A stretch of DNA of 64,000 nt from an uncultured SAR86 cluster bacterium (GTDB lineage: Bacteria > Pseudomonadota > Gammaproteobacteria > Magnimaribacterales > D2472): NCBI GenBank assembly GCA_902557965.1, contig CACECK010000004.1:1-64000 (forward strand), read 5' to 3'. Positions 16,927 through 26,294 of this stretch are shown here, piece by piece. How positions within the stretch are numbered: the stretch's first letter is position 1; every line of letters starts with the position of its first letter. Under the pieces are notes generated by a model, which was not told the DNA's origin, did no database searches, and saw only the letters and a list, made by a program, of their open reading frames with translations. The translations under genes were made by a program, and so were the position numbers.

Positions 16927-17664
16927 TTAATTTTCTACCTCAAAATTTTCTGCTAGTTCCGCATTTGTATGAACCTCTTGCACATCATCTAGATCATCCA
17001 TAAATTCCATAATATTGAGAACTTTCTCAGACATTTCTTGATCTAGGTTTATCAAGGTCTCGGCTCTCAAGCTCATCTCAGCATTTATATATTCAATATT
17101 TTTTTCTTTTAATATATCAACAATTTGGTTGAACTCATTAGCTCCTGTTGTTATTTCAAAAAAATCATCTTCTTCAGTAAAGTCCTCTGCTCCAATTTCT
17201 ATAACAAGCTCTACAAGTTCATCCTCTGCAAAATCTTTGTTCAAATGTATTACTCCAAGTTTTTTAAAAAGATATGCAACTGAACCATCAGTACCAAGAT
17301 TGCCACCAAATTTTGAAAAAGCATGTCGTACATCTGAAACTGTTCTATTTCTATTATCAGTCATAGTTTCAACAAGAATAGCAACTCCACCAGGACCATA
17401 ACCTTCAAAAATAATTTCTTCTAAAGCTCCGGTTTCTCCAGTACCCGAGCCCTTCTCAATCGCACGCTTAATAGTATCTTTAGGCATATTTGCAGAGTTA
17501 GCTTTTTCAAGAGCAAGCCTTAATCTCGGATTGTCGTTAGGATCTGGGCCGCCTTTTGCAGCAACAGTAATTTCTCGAATAACTTTAGTCCAAACCTTTC
17601 CTCTTGAAGCATCTTGTCTAGCTTTTCTATGCTTAATGTTTGCCCATTTGGAGTGACCTGCCAT
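16927..17664 (-). CDS. yebC: YebC/TACO1 family translation factor
   Basis: Member of the YebC/PmpR family, once described as transcriptional regulators and more recently tied to relief of ribosome stalling at proline stretches. The start MAGHSKWANIKHRKARQDASRGKV is nearly invariant in the family; acidic C-terminal domains follow. The 245 aa are typical. It sits between aspS (6 bp upstream) and the resolvase-like gene, the normal aspS-yebC-(ruvC) context. Confidence 0.96.
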   Translation of the reverse strand: MAGHSKWANIKHRKARQDASRGKVWTKVIREITVAAKGGPDPNDNPRLRLALEKANSANMPKDTIKRAIEKGSGTGETGALEEIIFEGYGPGGVAILVETMTDNRNRTVSDVRHAFSKFGGNLGTDGSVAYLFKKLGVIHLNKDFAEDELVELVIEIGAEDFTEEDDFFEITTGANEFNQIVDILKEKNIEYINAEMSLRAETLINLDQEMSEKVLNIMEFMDDLDDVQEVHTNAELAENFEVEN

Positions 17665-17670
17665 AATTTA

Positions 17671-19434
17671 TTATTCCTTGTGGGTGCTTATAATTTTAAG
17701 TTCTTCAAGTTGCTCTTTTTCAACTTTACTTGGTGCATCAGTCAAAAGACATGCAGCACTTTGAGTTTTTGGAAATGCAATTACATCTCTAATATTTGAT
17801 GTGTCTGTTACTAACATTACTATCCTATCAAGCCCAAAAGCAATGCCTCCATGAGGCGGACATCCTGATGAAAGAGCTTTTAATAAGAATCCAAATTTAT
17901 TTTCAGCATCTTCTTTAGTAATATTAAGAATGTTAAAAATAGTTTTTTGCATTGCATTGTCATATATTCTTAGAGAGCCTCCGCCAATTTCGTATCCATT
18001 TAAAACAACATCGTACGCATGTGCAATTGCATCTATAGGATTTCCTTCTAATTCTTTAGTTGAGCATTTTGGAAGAGTAAAAGGATGATGAAGCGGAGTT
18101 AAATCACCCTCTTTGTTTGTTTCAAACATTGGAAAATCAACCACCCAACAAGGCGCCCATTTCTTTATATATAAATCAAGATCTTCTCCAAGTTTTTTAA
18201 TAAGGCTACTCATAGATAAGTTCACAACTGACTCATTGCCAGCTCCAAAGAAAATAAGATCATCTGTTTCAACACCTAAAGACTGAATTATGTTTGAAAC
18301 TGTTTCAGGTTGTAAGAATTTTAAAATTGGTGATTGAATACCACTTTCTAAATCATTTACATCATTAATCTTGATATATGCTAAACCTTTGGCTCCAAGC
18401 TTTGAAACGAACTTAGTATAATCATCAATTTGTCCTCGAGATAAAGAATTACCTTTGGGAACTTTTAAGGCCACTACCCTTGATCCTTTTTTTGAAGCAG
18501 GTTCTGAGAAAACTTTGAATTCTTCATCTTTAACCACCTCAGATATATCAACTAAATTAAGTGGTATTCTCAAATCAGGCTTATCACATCCATAGTCACG
18601 CATAGCATCATGCCAATTAATTACTTCAAATTTATCAAGTTCATCATCACAAAATTCTTCAATGATATCTTTGATCATTTTTTCACTTACAGCCATGATC
18701 TCATCCTGATTTATAAAAGAAGCCTCGATATCAATTTGAGTAAATTCTGGTTGTCTATCAGCTCTTAAATCCTCATCTCTAAAACATCTTGCTATCTGAT
18801 AGTATTTATCTAAACCACCTATCATTAAAAGCTGTTTAAAGAGTTGAGGTGACTGAGGCAAAGCATAAAAACTGCCTGGCTGGACTCTGCTAGGTAAAAT
18901 GTAGTCTCTAGCTCCCTCTGGAGTTGCCTTGGTTAATATAGGTGTCTCAATTTCGTGGAAATCATTTTTATCTAAATAATTTCTAATTAATGAAGTAATC
19001 TTTGATCTAGTTATGATTCTCTCATTCATTTCAGGTCTTCTAAGATCAAGCACCCTGTTTTTTAATCTTACATCCTCATTAACTTCTTGATATTCATCTA
19101 TTGGAAAAACCGGAGTGCTTGCTTTGCTAAGAATAACCAGGTCTATAACTTCAATTTCAATTTCACCTGTGTGCATATTCTTATTAATTGTTCCTTCTAG
19201 CCTATTTCTTACACTACCTTTGATCTGAACAACATATTCATTTCTTATAGACTCAGCTAATTTGAAAGATTTTTCATTATCAGGATTTACAACAGCCTGG
19301 CATATACCTTTAATATCTCTTACATCTAGAAAAATTACGCCTCCATGGTCTCTTCTTCTATGAATCCAGCCACAAATTGTTATTTCTTCTTTTAGATTTG
19401 AAGATGTAATTTCACCGCAATAATGAGATTTCAT
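17671..19434 (-). CDS. aspS: Aspartyl-tRNA synthetase
   Basis: Class IIb synthetase that charges tRNA-Asp. At 587 aa it is the bacterial type. The N-terminal OB fold (EITICGWIHRRRDHGG) binds the anticodon. The catalytic core has motif 2 FRDEDLRADRQPEFTQIDIE-like residues around 215-235, and a GAD insertion lies in the middle. Motif 3 is GIAFGLDRIVML. Whether it is discriminating or also charges tRNA-Asn cannot be told here. It follows the FmdB gene by 13 bp. Confidence 0.97.
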   Translation of the reverse strand: MKSHYCGEITSSNLKEEITICGWIHRRRDHGGVIFLDVRDIKGICQAVVNPDNEKSFKLAESIRNEYVVQIKGSVRNRLEGTINKNMHTGEIEIEVIDLVILSKASTPVFPIDEYQEVNEDVRLKNRVLDLRRPEMNERIITRSKITSLIRNYLDKNDFHEIETPILTKATPEGARDYILPSRVQPGSFYALPQSPQLFKQLLMIGGLDKYYQIARCFRDEDLRADRQPEFTQIDIEASFINQDEIMAVSEKMIKDIIEEFCDDELDKFEVINWHDAMRDYGCDKPDLRIPLNLVDISEVVKDEEFKVFSEPASKKGSRVVALKVPKGNSLSRGQIDDYTKFVSKLGAKGLAYIKINDVNDLESGIQSPILKFLQPETVSNIIQSLGVETDDLIFFGAGNESVVNLSMSSLIKKLGEDLDLYIKKWAPCWVVDFPMFETNKEGDLTPLHHPFTLPKCSTKELEGNPIDAIAHAYDVVLNGYEIGGGSLRIYDNAMQKTIFNILNITKEDAENKFGFLLKALSSGCPPHGGIAFGLDRIVMLVTDTSNIRDVIAFPKTQSAACLLTDAPSKVEKEQLEELKIISTHKE

Positions 19435-19447
19435 GATTATTCCCTAT

Positions 19448-19738
19448 TTAATCTTTAATTTTATCTTGTTTGGAGACTTTCTTGGAGTTTGTTTTAGAAG
19501 TTTTTGGTGATTTATTGTCATTTGAGGATTCATTTGTCGATATATTCTTCTTTTTGCCTGTTTTAAAGTCAGTTTCATACCAACCACCACCTTTAAGTCT
19601 AAAAGAAGGAGCAGAAATAAGCTTCTTAAGACTTTTTGCATTGCATTTAGGACAAATCGTCTTAGGTTTATCACTTATTTTTTGTATTACTTCAATTTCA
19701 TGTTCACAATCGGAACATTTGTAATCATAAATGGGCAT
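19448..19738 (-). CDS. FmdB-family zinc-ribbon protein
   Basis: Small putative regulatory protein. MPIYDYKCSDCEHEIEV and ICPKCNAKSLKKL give two CxxC pairs (first near residues 8-11) that would bind zinc. SFRLKGGGWYETDF is also a family signature. The last 35 residues are a Lys/Ser/Asn-rich tail with no expected fold. It has a good GAGGA Shine-Dalgarno. It is often found next to aspS, as here; function is unknown. Confidence 0.9.
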   Translation of the reverse strand: MPIYDYKCSDCEHEIEVIQKISDKPKTICPKCNAKSLKKLISAPSFRLKGGGWYETDFKTGKKKNISTNESSNDNKSPKTSKTNSKKVSKQDKIKD

Positions 19739-19769
19739 AAGTCCTCAAAAAAAGATAAAATTATAAACT

Positions 19770-21044
19770 ATGTTATTTTCAAAGCTACTAATACCTACTT
19801 TAAAAGATGCTCCTCAAGAAGCTGAAGTTATCAGTCATAAACTTATGCTAAGAGCAGGAATGATTCGCAAAGTAGCTTCTGGCATATATACCTGGTTACC
19901 TTTGGGTTTTAAAGTTCTTAAAAAAATAGAGAATATCGTTCGAGAAGAAATGGATGCTTCTGGTGCTCAGGAAGTATTTATGCCTATGGTTCAACCAAAA
20001 GAATTATGGAATGAAACAAAAAGGTGGGAAAAAATGGGTCCAGAATTATTAAGAATTAAAGACAGACATGAAAGAGATTTTTGCCTTGGGCCAACACATG
20101 AAGAAGTAATAACAGACATAGTTAGAGACAATGTAAAAAGTTATAAAGAGCTACCTTTAAATATATACCAAATTCAGACTAAATTTAGAGATGAAGTAAG
20201 ACCAAGATATGGAATTATGCGAGGAAGAGAGTTTTTGATGAAAGATTCTTATAGTTTCAATATTGATGAAGAGTCTCTGCAAGAGACATATCTAATTATG
20301 AGAGAAGCGTATAAAAAGATCTTAGACAGAATTGGTCTTGAATATAAGATTTCCGCAGCTGACTCAGGAGCAATTGGTGGGGATAGTTCAGAAGAATTTC
20401 ATGTATTAGCCGAAAATGGAGAGGATACTATTGCTGTAAGTGATTCCTCTGAATTTGCTATTAATTCTGAGCTCCTTTTAAAAGATGGTGAAAATATTAA
20501 TTCACTCGAAGGAAAGCCATCACCAGATGGAAAGGGAACAATACAAATCAAAAAAGGGATTGAAGTTGGTCACATTTTTAAGCTTGGCAGGCTTTACGCA
20601 GAGTCTATGAAAGCTAATGTTTTAAATTCTGAGGGTAAGGCCTCTACTTTGTATATGGGTTGTTATGGTATAGGTGTATCAAGATTGGTTGCAGCCGCGA
20701 TAGAACAAAATTTTGATGAAAAGGGAATTATTTGGCCTCATAGCATTGCTCCATTTGATATAAATATTATTTCGATAGGATTTGAAAAAGATGAAAAAAT
20801 TTCATCTGCTTCGATTAACTTATATGAGGAGCTAAAAAGCATGGGATACGAAGTTCTTCTTGATGATAGAAAAGGTGGCTATGGAGCAAAAATGAAAGAC
20901 TCAGAGCTAATAGGAATACCTTTAAATATTATTATTGGAAATAAATATCTAGAAAATAAAGAAGTAGAGCTTGTTGGAAGAAACGGTGAAAAATCAACTA
21001 ACCCAATTTCAGATTTAAAAGAAATATTAGATTTCTTCAAATAA
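19770..21044 (+). CDS. proS: Prolyl-tRNA synthetase lacking the INS editing domain
   Basis: Class II synthetase charging tRNA-Pro. Catalytic motifs are present: [21 protein letters not shown] (motif 2 region) and [12 protein letters not shown] (motif 3), with a C-terminal anticodon-binding domain (about residues 330-424). At 424 aa it is about 150 residues shorter than E. coli ProRS (572). Between [12 protein letters not shown] and [11 protein letters not shown] only about 50 residues remain, where E. coli has the roughly 180-residue INS domain that hydrolyses Ala-tRNA-Pro. This short architecture is best known from alphaproteobacteria. There is no clear Shine-Dalgarno. Confidence 0.95.
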   Translation: MLFSKLLIPTLKDAPQEAEVISHKLMLRAGMIRKVASGIYTWLPLGFKVLKKIENIVREEMDASGAQEVFMPMVQPKELWNETKRWEKMGPELLRIKDRHERDFCLGPTHEEVITDIVRDNVKSYKELPLNIYQIQTKFRDEVRPRYGIMRGREFLMKDSYSFNIDEESLQETYLIMREAYKKILDRIGLEYKISAADSGAIGGDSSEEFHVLAENGEDTIAVSDSSEFAINSELLLKDGENINSLEGKPSPDGKGTIQIKKGIEVGHIFKLGRLYAESMKANVLNSEGKASTLYMGCYGIGVSRLVAAAIEQNFDEKGIIWPHSIAPFDINIISIGFEKDEKISSASINLYEELKSMGYEVLLDDRKGGYGAKMKDSELIGIPLNIIIGNKYLENKEVELVGRNGEKSTNPISDLKEILDFFK

Positions 21045-21058
21045 GTTCAGATTGTAAG

Positions 21059-21511
21059 TTAGAACTTTCTATTAGATTTAATTAATATATCGCAATCACC
21101 CCTAAATTCATCATTGTAATGACTATAGACTATATTTCCTAAGATTCTGTCTAGCTTAACTTTACCTTTGATAGCTTTTTTTGGATAGTTGAAAGATCCA
21201 TAGATAATATTTTCATCAATGGATAAATTATCTATTGTAATAAAGGTATTTATTACTCTTTTTTTTCTAGAATAAGGTTGCATTAAAGGCGGTAACTTTA
21301 TTGAGGCTACTGTTTTTTGCTCATTAAACTTAAATAAAACAGAAGATTTGATTGATGAACTTGAAATCACAAAATCAGCAGCATCTTGTCCGCCACCAAT
21401 TATTTGATTTAATTCAGGACTTCTGTAGAAACCATCACATTTAAGTAATTTTTCTTCACTTTCTATATTTAGTATCGTAAGTAATGCAATAAAAATGAAA
21501 AAATTTTTCAA
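21059..21511 (-). CDS. Small exported protein of unknown function
   Basis: I do not recognise this 150-aa protein. The first 18 residues (MKNFFIFIALLTILNIES) look like a signal peptide. The mature part is beta-rich, with alternating hydrophobic residues and a Cys pair (LLKCDGFYRS near the start, RGDCDILIKS near the end) that could form a periplasmic disulfide. It sits 10 bp after the thiolase on the same strand and converges on proS. Likely periplasmic; no function proposed. Confidence 0.75.
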   Translation of the reverse strand: MKNFFIFIALLTILNIESEEKLLKCDGFYRSPELNQIIGGGQDAADFVISSSSIKSSVLFKFNEQKTVASIKLPPLMQPYSRKKRVINTFITIDNLSIDENIIYGSFNYPKKAIKGKVKLDRILGNIVYSHYNDEFRGDCDILIKSNRKF

Positions 21512-21521
21512 AATTAATAAA

Positions 21522-22700
21522 TTATATTCTTTTGATTATTGTTGCATTTGCTGTTCCACCGCCTTCACAAATAGCTTGTAATCCATATGTGGATTCTCTT
21601 CTTTCCATTTCGTGTAACAACGAAGTCATAAGCTTTGCGCCAGTTGCTCCAAGAGGATGTCCGAGAGCCATCGCACCACCATTAACATTAAGTTTTGATC
21701 TATCTGCTTTTAAATCAGCTGCCCAAGCAAGAGGAACAGGTGCAAAAGCTTCATTAACTTCATATAAATCCATATCTTCAATTGACAAATTAGCACTCTC
21801 AAGAGCTTTAAATGAAGCAGGTATTGGCCCAGTTAACATAAATACTGGATCATCTCCGACTACAGAAATTGATACTATTTCAGCCCGAGGACTTGCTTTA
21901 ATTTTCTTTAAGCCCGCATCATTACAAACCATTACAGCAGCAGCTCCGTCTGTGATTTGACTTGCATTACCTGCAGTAATTACACCACCTTCAGTTACAG
22001 GCTTTAATCCTGCTAACTTATCTAAACTTGCATCGAATCTAATTCCTTCATCTGCCATGACTAAATCATTTAAACCTTCAGCATTTTTTCCTTCTACAGG
22101 TAAAATTTCTCTATCAAAATATTTTGATTCAGTAGCATGTGAAGCTTTTTGATGACTTTCTAAAGCAAAATTGTCTAAATCTTCTCGAGACAGTTTCCAT
22201 TTATCAGCTACAAGCTCTGCTCCAGTAAATTGTGAGAAGAAAACTCCGGGATATCTCTCCTTCATTCCGTCAGAATCAAACGGAAGACCGTGTCCTGCAT
22301 TGTATCCATCAGTTACGGCAGCGCCTATAGGCACCATTGACATCACCTCGACACCCCCACCAATAACAATATCTTGTGTTCCAGACATAACAGCCTGTAT
22401 TGCGAAATGAATAGCTTGTTGAGAAGACCCACATTGCCTATCTACAGAAGTACCTGGAACTGATTCTGGAAATGATGAAGATAAAACTGCATTTCTAGCG
22501 ATATTTCCTGATTGGGCTCCAACTTGATCTACGCAACCAAAAACAACATCATCTACAAGAGCAGGATCCATATCCAATCTCGTAACAAGCTCATCTAAAA
22601 CTTTAGCTCCCAAGTCTGCAGGATGCCATAAACTAAGTCTACCATCCCTCTTACCACCAGCAGTTCTGACTGCTTCAACAATATACGCTTTCTCTGCCAT
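21522..22700 (-). CDS. Acetyl-CoA C-acyltransferase (thiolase)
   Basis: Thiolase family enzyme of 392 aa, acting in beta-oxidation or in acetoacetyl-CoA formation. The nucleophile is in SVDRQCGSSQQA (about residue 90). The histidine is in GGAMALGHPLGATGA and the second cysteine in ICEGGGTANATII. The protein resembles single-gene acetyl-CoA acetyltransferases of marine proteobacteria more than E. coli FadA; substrate length is not predictable. Its AGGGA Shine-Dalgarno lies inside the 3' arm of a hairpin that looks like the recA terminator. Confidence 0.92.
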   Translation of the reverse strand: MAEKAYIVEAVRTAGGKRDGRLSLWHPADLGAKVLDELVTRLDMDPALVDDVVFGCVDQVGAQSGNIARNAVLSSSFPESVPGTSVDRQCGSSQQAIHFAIQAVMSGTQDIVIGGGVEVMSMVPIGAAVTDGYNAGHGLPFDSDGMKERYPGVFFSQFTGAELVADKWKLSREDLDNFALESHQKASHATESKYFDREILPVEGKNAEGLNDLVMADEGIRFDASLDKLAGLKPVTEGGVITAGNASQITDGAAAVMVCNDAGLKKIKASPRAEIVSISVVGDDPVFMLTGPIPASFKALESANLSIEDMDLYEVNEAFAPVPLAWAADLKADRSKLNVNGGAMALGHPLGATGAKLMTSLLHEMERRESTYGLQAICEGGGTANATIIKRI

Positions 22701-22735
22701 AAAAAAATCCCTACTAAAATAAATTAATAGGGATT
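22701..22735 (-). terminator. Rho-independent terminator after recA, overlapping the thiolase ribosome-binding site
   Basis: On the minus strand AATCCCTA (from 22735) pairs perfectly with TAGGGATT (ending 22706) around a 14-nt loop. A T-tract reaching 22701, next to the thiolase ATG, follows. The stem has only three G-C pairs, so strength is uncertain. The 3' arm contains the AGGGA that serves the thiolase start codon. Confidence 0.65.
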
Positions 22736-22751
22736 ATTGTATCAAAAAAAA

Positions 22752-23759
22752 TTATTTTGATTTAGATGTTATATAAGAAGAACGAATTTCTTTAACAAGT
22801 TTATTTTTAACTTTAGCATTTTCCTTTAAAAATAAACTGGCTTTTGTTTTACCTTGTCCAATGGTTTCGCCATCTAATTTATAAAATGCGCCAGATTTTT
22901 CAACTAATCCAAGTTTATTTCCATAATCTAACATTTCACCTTCTTGGTTAATTCCTAATCCATACATAATTTGAAACTCAGCCTGTTTGAATGGAGGTGA
23001 AACTTTATTTTTAACAACTTTAACTCTAGTTTCATTTCCAATTACTTCATCGCCCTCTTTAACTGCACCAATTCTTCTTATATCTAGTCTTACTGATGAA
23101 TAAAACTTAAGGGCATTTCCACCGGTAGTAGTCTCTGGACTCCCAAACATTACACCAATTTTCATCCTAATTTGGTTAATGAAAACAACCGTAGCTCCAG
23201 ATCTTTGAATATTACCTGTTATTTTTCTGAGTGCTTGAGACATTAATCGCGCTTGCAAACCTACGTGATGATCTCCCATCTCTCCTTCAATTTCTGCTCT
23301 TGGAACTAATGCAGCTACTGAATCTATGATAACCAAATCGACGCTTTTAGACTTAACAAGCATATCAGCAACTTCAAGAGCTTGTTCTCCAGTATCAGGT
23401 TGAGATAAAAGAAGCTCGTCAACATTTACACCGAGCTTCTCGGCATATTGGGGATCTAGAGCATGCTCTGCATCTATAAACGCACATGTTCCCCCCTCTT
23501 TTTGACACTGTGCAATAATTTGAAGTGTTAAAGTAGTCTTACCAGATGATTCTGGACCATATATCTCAGTTACTCTACCTTTGGGAATACCACCTATGCC
23601 TAGTGCAATATCTAATCCTAGAGAACCAGTCGATATTGATGGGATATCTAGATTTTCTCTATCCCCCATTCTCATTACTGTTCCCTTACCAAAATGATTA
23701 TCGATATCACTGATAGTATCTTTTAATGACTTCGGGGAAGTATCTTTTGATTTAGCCAT
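22752..23759 (-). CDS. recA: RecA recombinase
   Basis: ATP-dependent strand-exchange protein and SOS co-protease. The 335-aa protein has the Walker [12 protein letters not shown] (about residue 67-77), the Walker [11 protein letters not shown], and the DNA-binding loops [20 protein letters not shown]. The start has a strong AAGGAG Shine-Dalgarno 8 nt upstream, stronger than most genes here. A LexA box lies about 20 bp before the ATG. The acidic C-terminal tail of E. coli RecA is replaced by a short basic one (ending TSKSK). Confidence 0.98.
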   Translation of the reverse strand: MAKSKDTSPKSLKDTISDIDNHFGKGTVMRMGDRENLDIPSISTGSLGLDIALGIGGIPKGRVTEIYGPESSGKTTLTLQIIAQCQKEGGTCAFIDAEHALDPQYAEKLGVNVDELLLSQPDTGEQALEVADMLVKSKSVDLVIIDSVAALVPRAEIEGEMGDHHVGLQARLMSQALRKITGNIQRSGATVVFINQIRMKIGVMFGSPETTTGGNALKFYSSVRLDIRRIGAVKEGDEVIGNETRVKVVKNKVSPPFKQAEFQIMYGLGINQEGEMLDYGNKLGLVEKSGAFYKLDGETIGQGKTKASLFLKENAKVKNKLVKEIRSSYITSKSK

Positions 23760-23775
23760 AATTAACTCCTTAATT

Positions 23776-23795
23776 TACTGTATATTTATACAGTA
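23776..23795 (-). promoter_or_regulatory. LexA (SOS) box of recA
   Basis: The 20-bp palindrome TACTGTATATTTATACAGTA has CTGT and ACAG half-sites 8 bp apart. By eye it differs from the E. coli consensus at one central base. It sits 16 bp upstream of the recA ATG, so LexA control of recA is very likely and implies a lexA gene elsewhere. Confidence 0.93.
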
Positions 23796-23876
23796 TAAAT
23801 CATATTTTGATTTTTTTAAATACTTTTATGTAAATTTAAAATTTAGTAAGCTAAAATTCAAACTTCTCAACTAATT

Positions 23877-24194
23877 ATGACATACGTAGTAACAGAATCA
23901 TGCATTAAATGTAAATACACTGATTGTGTTGAAGTGTGTCCAGTTGATTGTTTTTATGAGGGGCCTGAATTCTTAGTAATTGATCCAGATGAATGTATTG
24001 ATTGTGGCTTATGCGAACCAGAATGCCCTATTGAAGCAATTTATGCAGATGATGAATTACCCTCTGATCAGATTGAATTTATAGAAATAAATCTTAAGCT
24101 TTCTGAGGTGTATGAAAATATTACAGAAGCAAAAGAGCCTTTACCAGAAGCTGAGAAATATAAAGATATTAAAAATAAAAAAAAGTTTTTATAA
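23877..24194 (+). CDS. fdxA: 7Fe/8Fe bacterial ferredoxin (FdxA type)
   Basis: Small ferredoxin with two clusters, a low-potential electron carrier. [18 protein letters not shown] and [12 protein letters not shown] give the [3Fe-4S]/[4Fe-4S] cysteine spacing seen in Azotobacter FdxA. The acidic C-terminal extension (about residues 60-105) is also family-like. The 105 aa are normal. It diverges from recA, and its last bases overlap the convergent DUF368 gene by 6 bp. No clear Shine-Dalgarno is visible. Confidence 0.95.
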   Translation: MTYVVTESCIKCKYTDCVEVCPVDCFYEGPEFLVIDPDECIDCGLCEPECPIEAIYADDELPSDQIEFIEINLKLSEVYENITEAKEPLPEAEKYKDIKNKKKFL

Positions 24195-24881
24195 AAAATT
24201 ATTAATTCCTGCAGTAAAAATTAATCCACCAAAGAATACCAATATTGATTTACCAAATTTTTTATAAGCTTTATTGATTAATCTAGGCATTAAAAATATT
24301 GCTAACGCCATGCCAATTCCAAAAGGAAACAACACATTAAGATTTAAGTTTGAGATACTTCCAATAATTAAGGGGTAGACTCCCACAGATAGTAAAAACG
24401 CACTTCCAGAGATTCCTGGAAAAAGTAAAAAAGAACACGCAATAAAACCAAATAATATCAATAAAAGAAGATTGGGCTCTTCGTTTGAATGCAAATGAAA
24501 ACTTGTTAAATATAATCCAATGATGATTGCTACAAATAAATTAATATAAAAACTCTTACCTCTATCAATATCTTCATTGATGTATGTATTTATTATTAAA
24601 AACATACCGTATCCAATCATCAGTATCGCAATAACAATATTGAAGTTCTTTGGATAAGTTTCATAAATAAAATCAATTAAAGAGGAAAATGCAAATACAC
24701 TTAAAATCATGCCAATTAAAAGAGGTAAAATTAAATTAAAATTTTTAAATTTTCTTAAAAAATCTAATAATTTTTCATAAACGCCAAACATTAGCGCAAC
24801 TGTTGCACCTGATATTCCAGGTAATAATTCAGACAGTCCTATAAATATACCTGCTATAAAATATCGAATTCTTTCATTCAT
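24189..24881 (-). CDS. DUF368 membrane protein (PopT-like undecaprenyl-phosphate translocase family)
   Basis: A 230-aa protein with about 7-8 transmembrane helices. Two similar motifs, [20 protein letters not shown] near the start and [19 protein letters not shown] past the middle, mark an internal repeat typical of DUF368. Some DUF368 proteins were recently shown to recycle undecaprenyl phosphate across the membrane. That role would fit the peptidoglycan genes upstream, but is inferred by family. It overlaps pcm by 4 bp, in the place where nlpD-rpoS often follow pcm. Confidence 0.88.
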   Translation of the reverse strand: MNERIRYFIAGIFIGLSELLPGISGATVALMFGVYEKLLDFLRKFKNFNLILPLLIGMILSVFAFSSLIDFIYETYPKNFNIVIAILMIGYGMFLIINTYINEDIDRGKSFYINLFVAIIIGLYLTSFHLHSNEEPNLLLLILFGFIACSFLLFPGISGSAFLLSVGVYPLIIGSISNLNLNVLFPFGIGMALAIFLMPRLINKAYKKFGKSILVFFGGLIFTAGINNFL

Positions 24882-25558
24882 GCATCATTACCATCTTCTG
24901 ATATTCCTGCCAACATAGGAACAAACGAAACATCATCGTAAGTGCTTTCTTCAACTTCTTCCTTGTTTATTTTTTTTATAGTTTTTAAAACTTGCTTACT
25001 TCCCCCAACTGGAATAACTAATTTAGCATCTGTCTTTAGAATTGATACCAAATCATCAGGATAGGATCTCGGCGCAGCTGCACATAAAATTCCATCGTAT
25101 TTTGCAGATTTGCTCCAATCTACAAAACCATCTCCGTGTTTAAATTTAACATTATTAATTTTTAAATTTGATAAATTTTCACGAGATTTTTGGACTAATG
25201 GTTTTATTCTTTCTATTGCATCTACATGTTCACAAAAAAAAGATAAAACAGCTGATTGATATCCACAACCAGAACCAAGTTCTAAAACACGATCGAAAAT
25301 TTTTCCTCTTGATTTAGTATGAGAGATTAAAAGTTCTGTCATCTTTGCAACTATATATGGCTGCGATATTGTTTGCTGATAACCAATTGTAAGTGATCTG
25401 TTTTCATAAGCTCTTGATCTTAGGGCTTCGTCAACAAATATATGTCTAGGTACTTGAGAAATTGCATCGAGTACCCTGAAATCTTTTATGCCTAGATCGA
25501 GAAGCTTTTCTATCATCTCTTCTCTAACTCTTCTAAAAGTGAAGCCTGAATTATTCAT
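24878..25558 (-). CDS. pcm: Protein-L-isoaspartate O-methyltransferase
   Basis: SAM-dependent enzyme that methylates isoaspartyl residues to start repair of aged proteins. Motifs are VPRHIFVDEALRSRAY, YQQTISQPYIVAKMTELL and the SAM-binding VLELGSGCGYQSAVL. I place the start at the ATG 25556-25558 (MNNSGFTF); a TTG eight codons upstream is possible but overlaps surE by 32 bp. The surE-pcm pair is conserved. SurE, Pcm and the isoaspartyl peptidase at 7071 all relate to stationary-phase or damage repair. Confidence 0.95.
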   Translation of the reverse strand: MNNSGFTFRRVREEMIEKLLDLGIKDFRVLDAISQVPRHIFVDEALRSRAYENRSLTIGYQQTISQPYIVAKMTELLISHTKSRGKIFDRVLELGSGCGYQSAVLSFFCEHVDAIERIKPLVQKSRENLSNLKINNVKFKHGDGFVDWSKSAKYDGILCAAAPRSYPDDLVSILKTDAKLVIPVGGSKQVLKTIKKINKEEVEESTYDDVSFVPMLAGISEDGNDA

Positions 25559-26294
25559 TGAATATTTTTGATAAATTATCAATAAAATTTTTAGAATTTA
25601 ATGAATAATCAAGGGCTGATACTGATACAAAGCCCTCTTTTACTTCTTCAGCATCTGTTGCATAGCTTTCACCAAGTGGCTCCCCAGAGTAATTATAACG
25701 AAATCTTAATTTATCCTTATTATCTACAGGTATAGGTCTAGCAGGAACACCTCTTTTTGAAATTGCAGTTCCTTTTATTCCTTTAAACTCACTTTCATTA
25801 ATATCTGGAAAGTTAATATTAATTACCATTCCATGATATTCGATATGATTTTTAATAATTGTATTAATTAATTCAACAGATTTAGCTGCTATAAAATTTA
25901 TGTCTTTTGCATCATATGACGCTACAGAAATTGCAATTGGAGGATATTTTAAATTTCTTCCGCCAACAGCTGCTCCAACGGTACCTGAATAAAGTACATC
26001 ATTGCCGATATTTGCACCATGATTAATTCCAGAAATCACAATATCAAATTCAAAATCAACAATACTTAATAAACCAAGATAGGTGCAATCAGCAGGAGTT
26101 CCATCAACCGCATATATCCTGTCTGATATTTTTTCTACATCAATTTCTTTTAGGTAGGATATTGCTGCACTCATTCCACTACAATTATGTTTTGGGGCTA
26201 TTATCCATACCTCATTATCTTCAGATAACTTTTCATATAACTTTTGAATATTTTGAGCTTCATATCCGTCATCATTTGTTAGTAATATTTTCAT
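25551..26294 (-). CDS. surE: SurE, 5'/3'-nucleotidase
   Basis: Metal-dependent nucleoside monophosphate phosphatase. The N-terminal MKILLTNDDGYEAQ holds the metal-binding Asp pair. SGMSAAISYL (Ser ligand), VDGTPADC and SGINHGANIGNDVLYSGTVG are family motifs. The 247 aa are typical. It overlaps ispDF by 4 bp. In E. coli truD lies between ispF and surE; here it is absent. Confidence 0.96.
   Translation of the reverse strand: MKILLTNDDGYEAQNIQKLYEKLSEDNEVWIIAPKHNCSGMSAAISYLKEIDVEKISDRIYAVDGTPADCTYLGLLSIVDFEFDIVISGINHGANIGNDVLYSGTVGAAVGGRNLKYPPIAISVASYDAKDINFIAAKSVELINTIIKNHIEYHGMVININFPDINESEFKGIKGTAISKRGVPARPIPVDNKDKLRFRYNYSGEPLGESYATDAEEVKEGFVSVSALDYSLNSKNFIDNLSKIFNE

Noticed and set aside
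19444-19674. 76-codon minus-strand frame overlapping the FmdB gene
   Set aside because: It is an alternate frame of the same strand; the FmdB frame has the zinc-ribbon cysteines and a good Shine-Dalgarno.
21532-21960. 142-codon plus-strand open frame opposite the thiolase
   Set aside because: It lies entirely antisense to a well-conserved thiolase and its translation is low-complexity with no family features; it reflects codon bias of the opposite strand.
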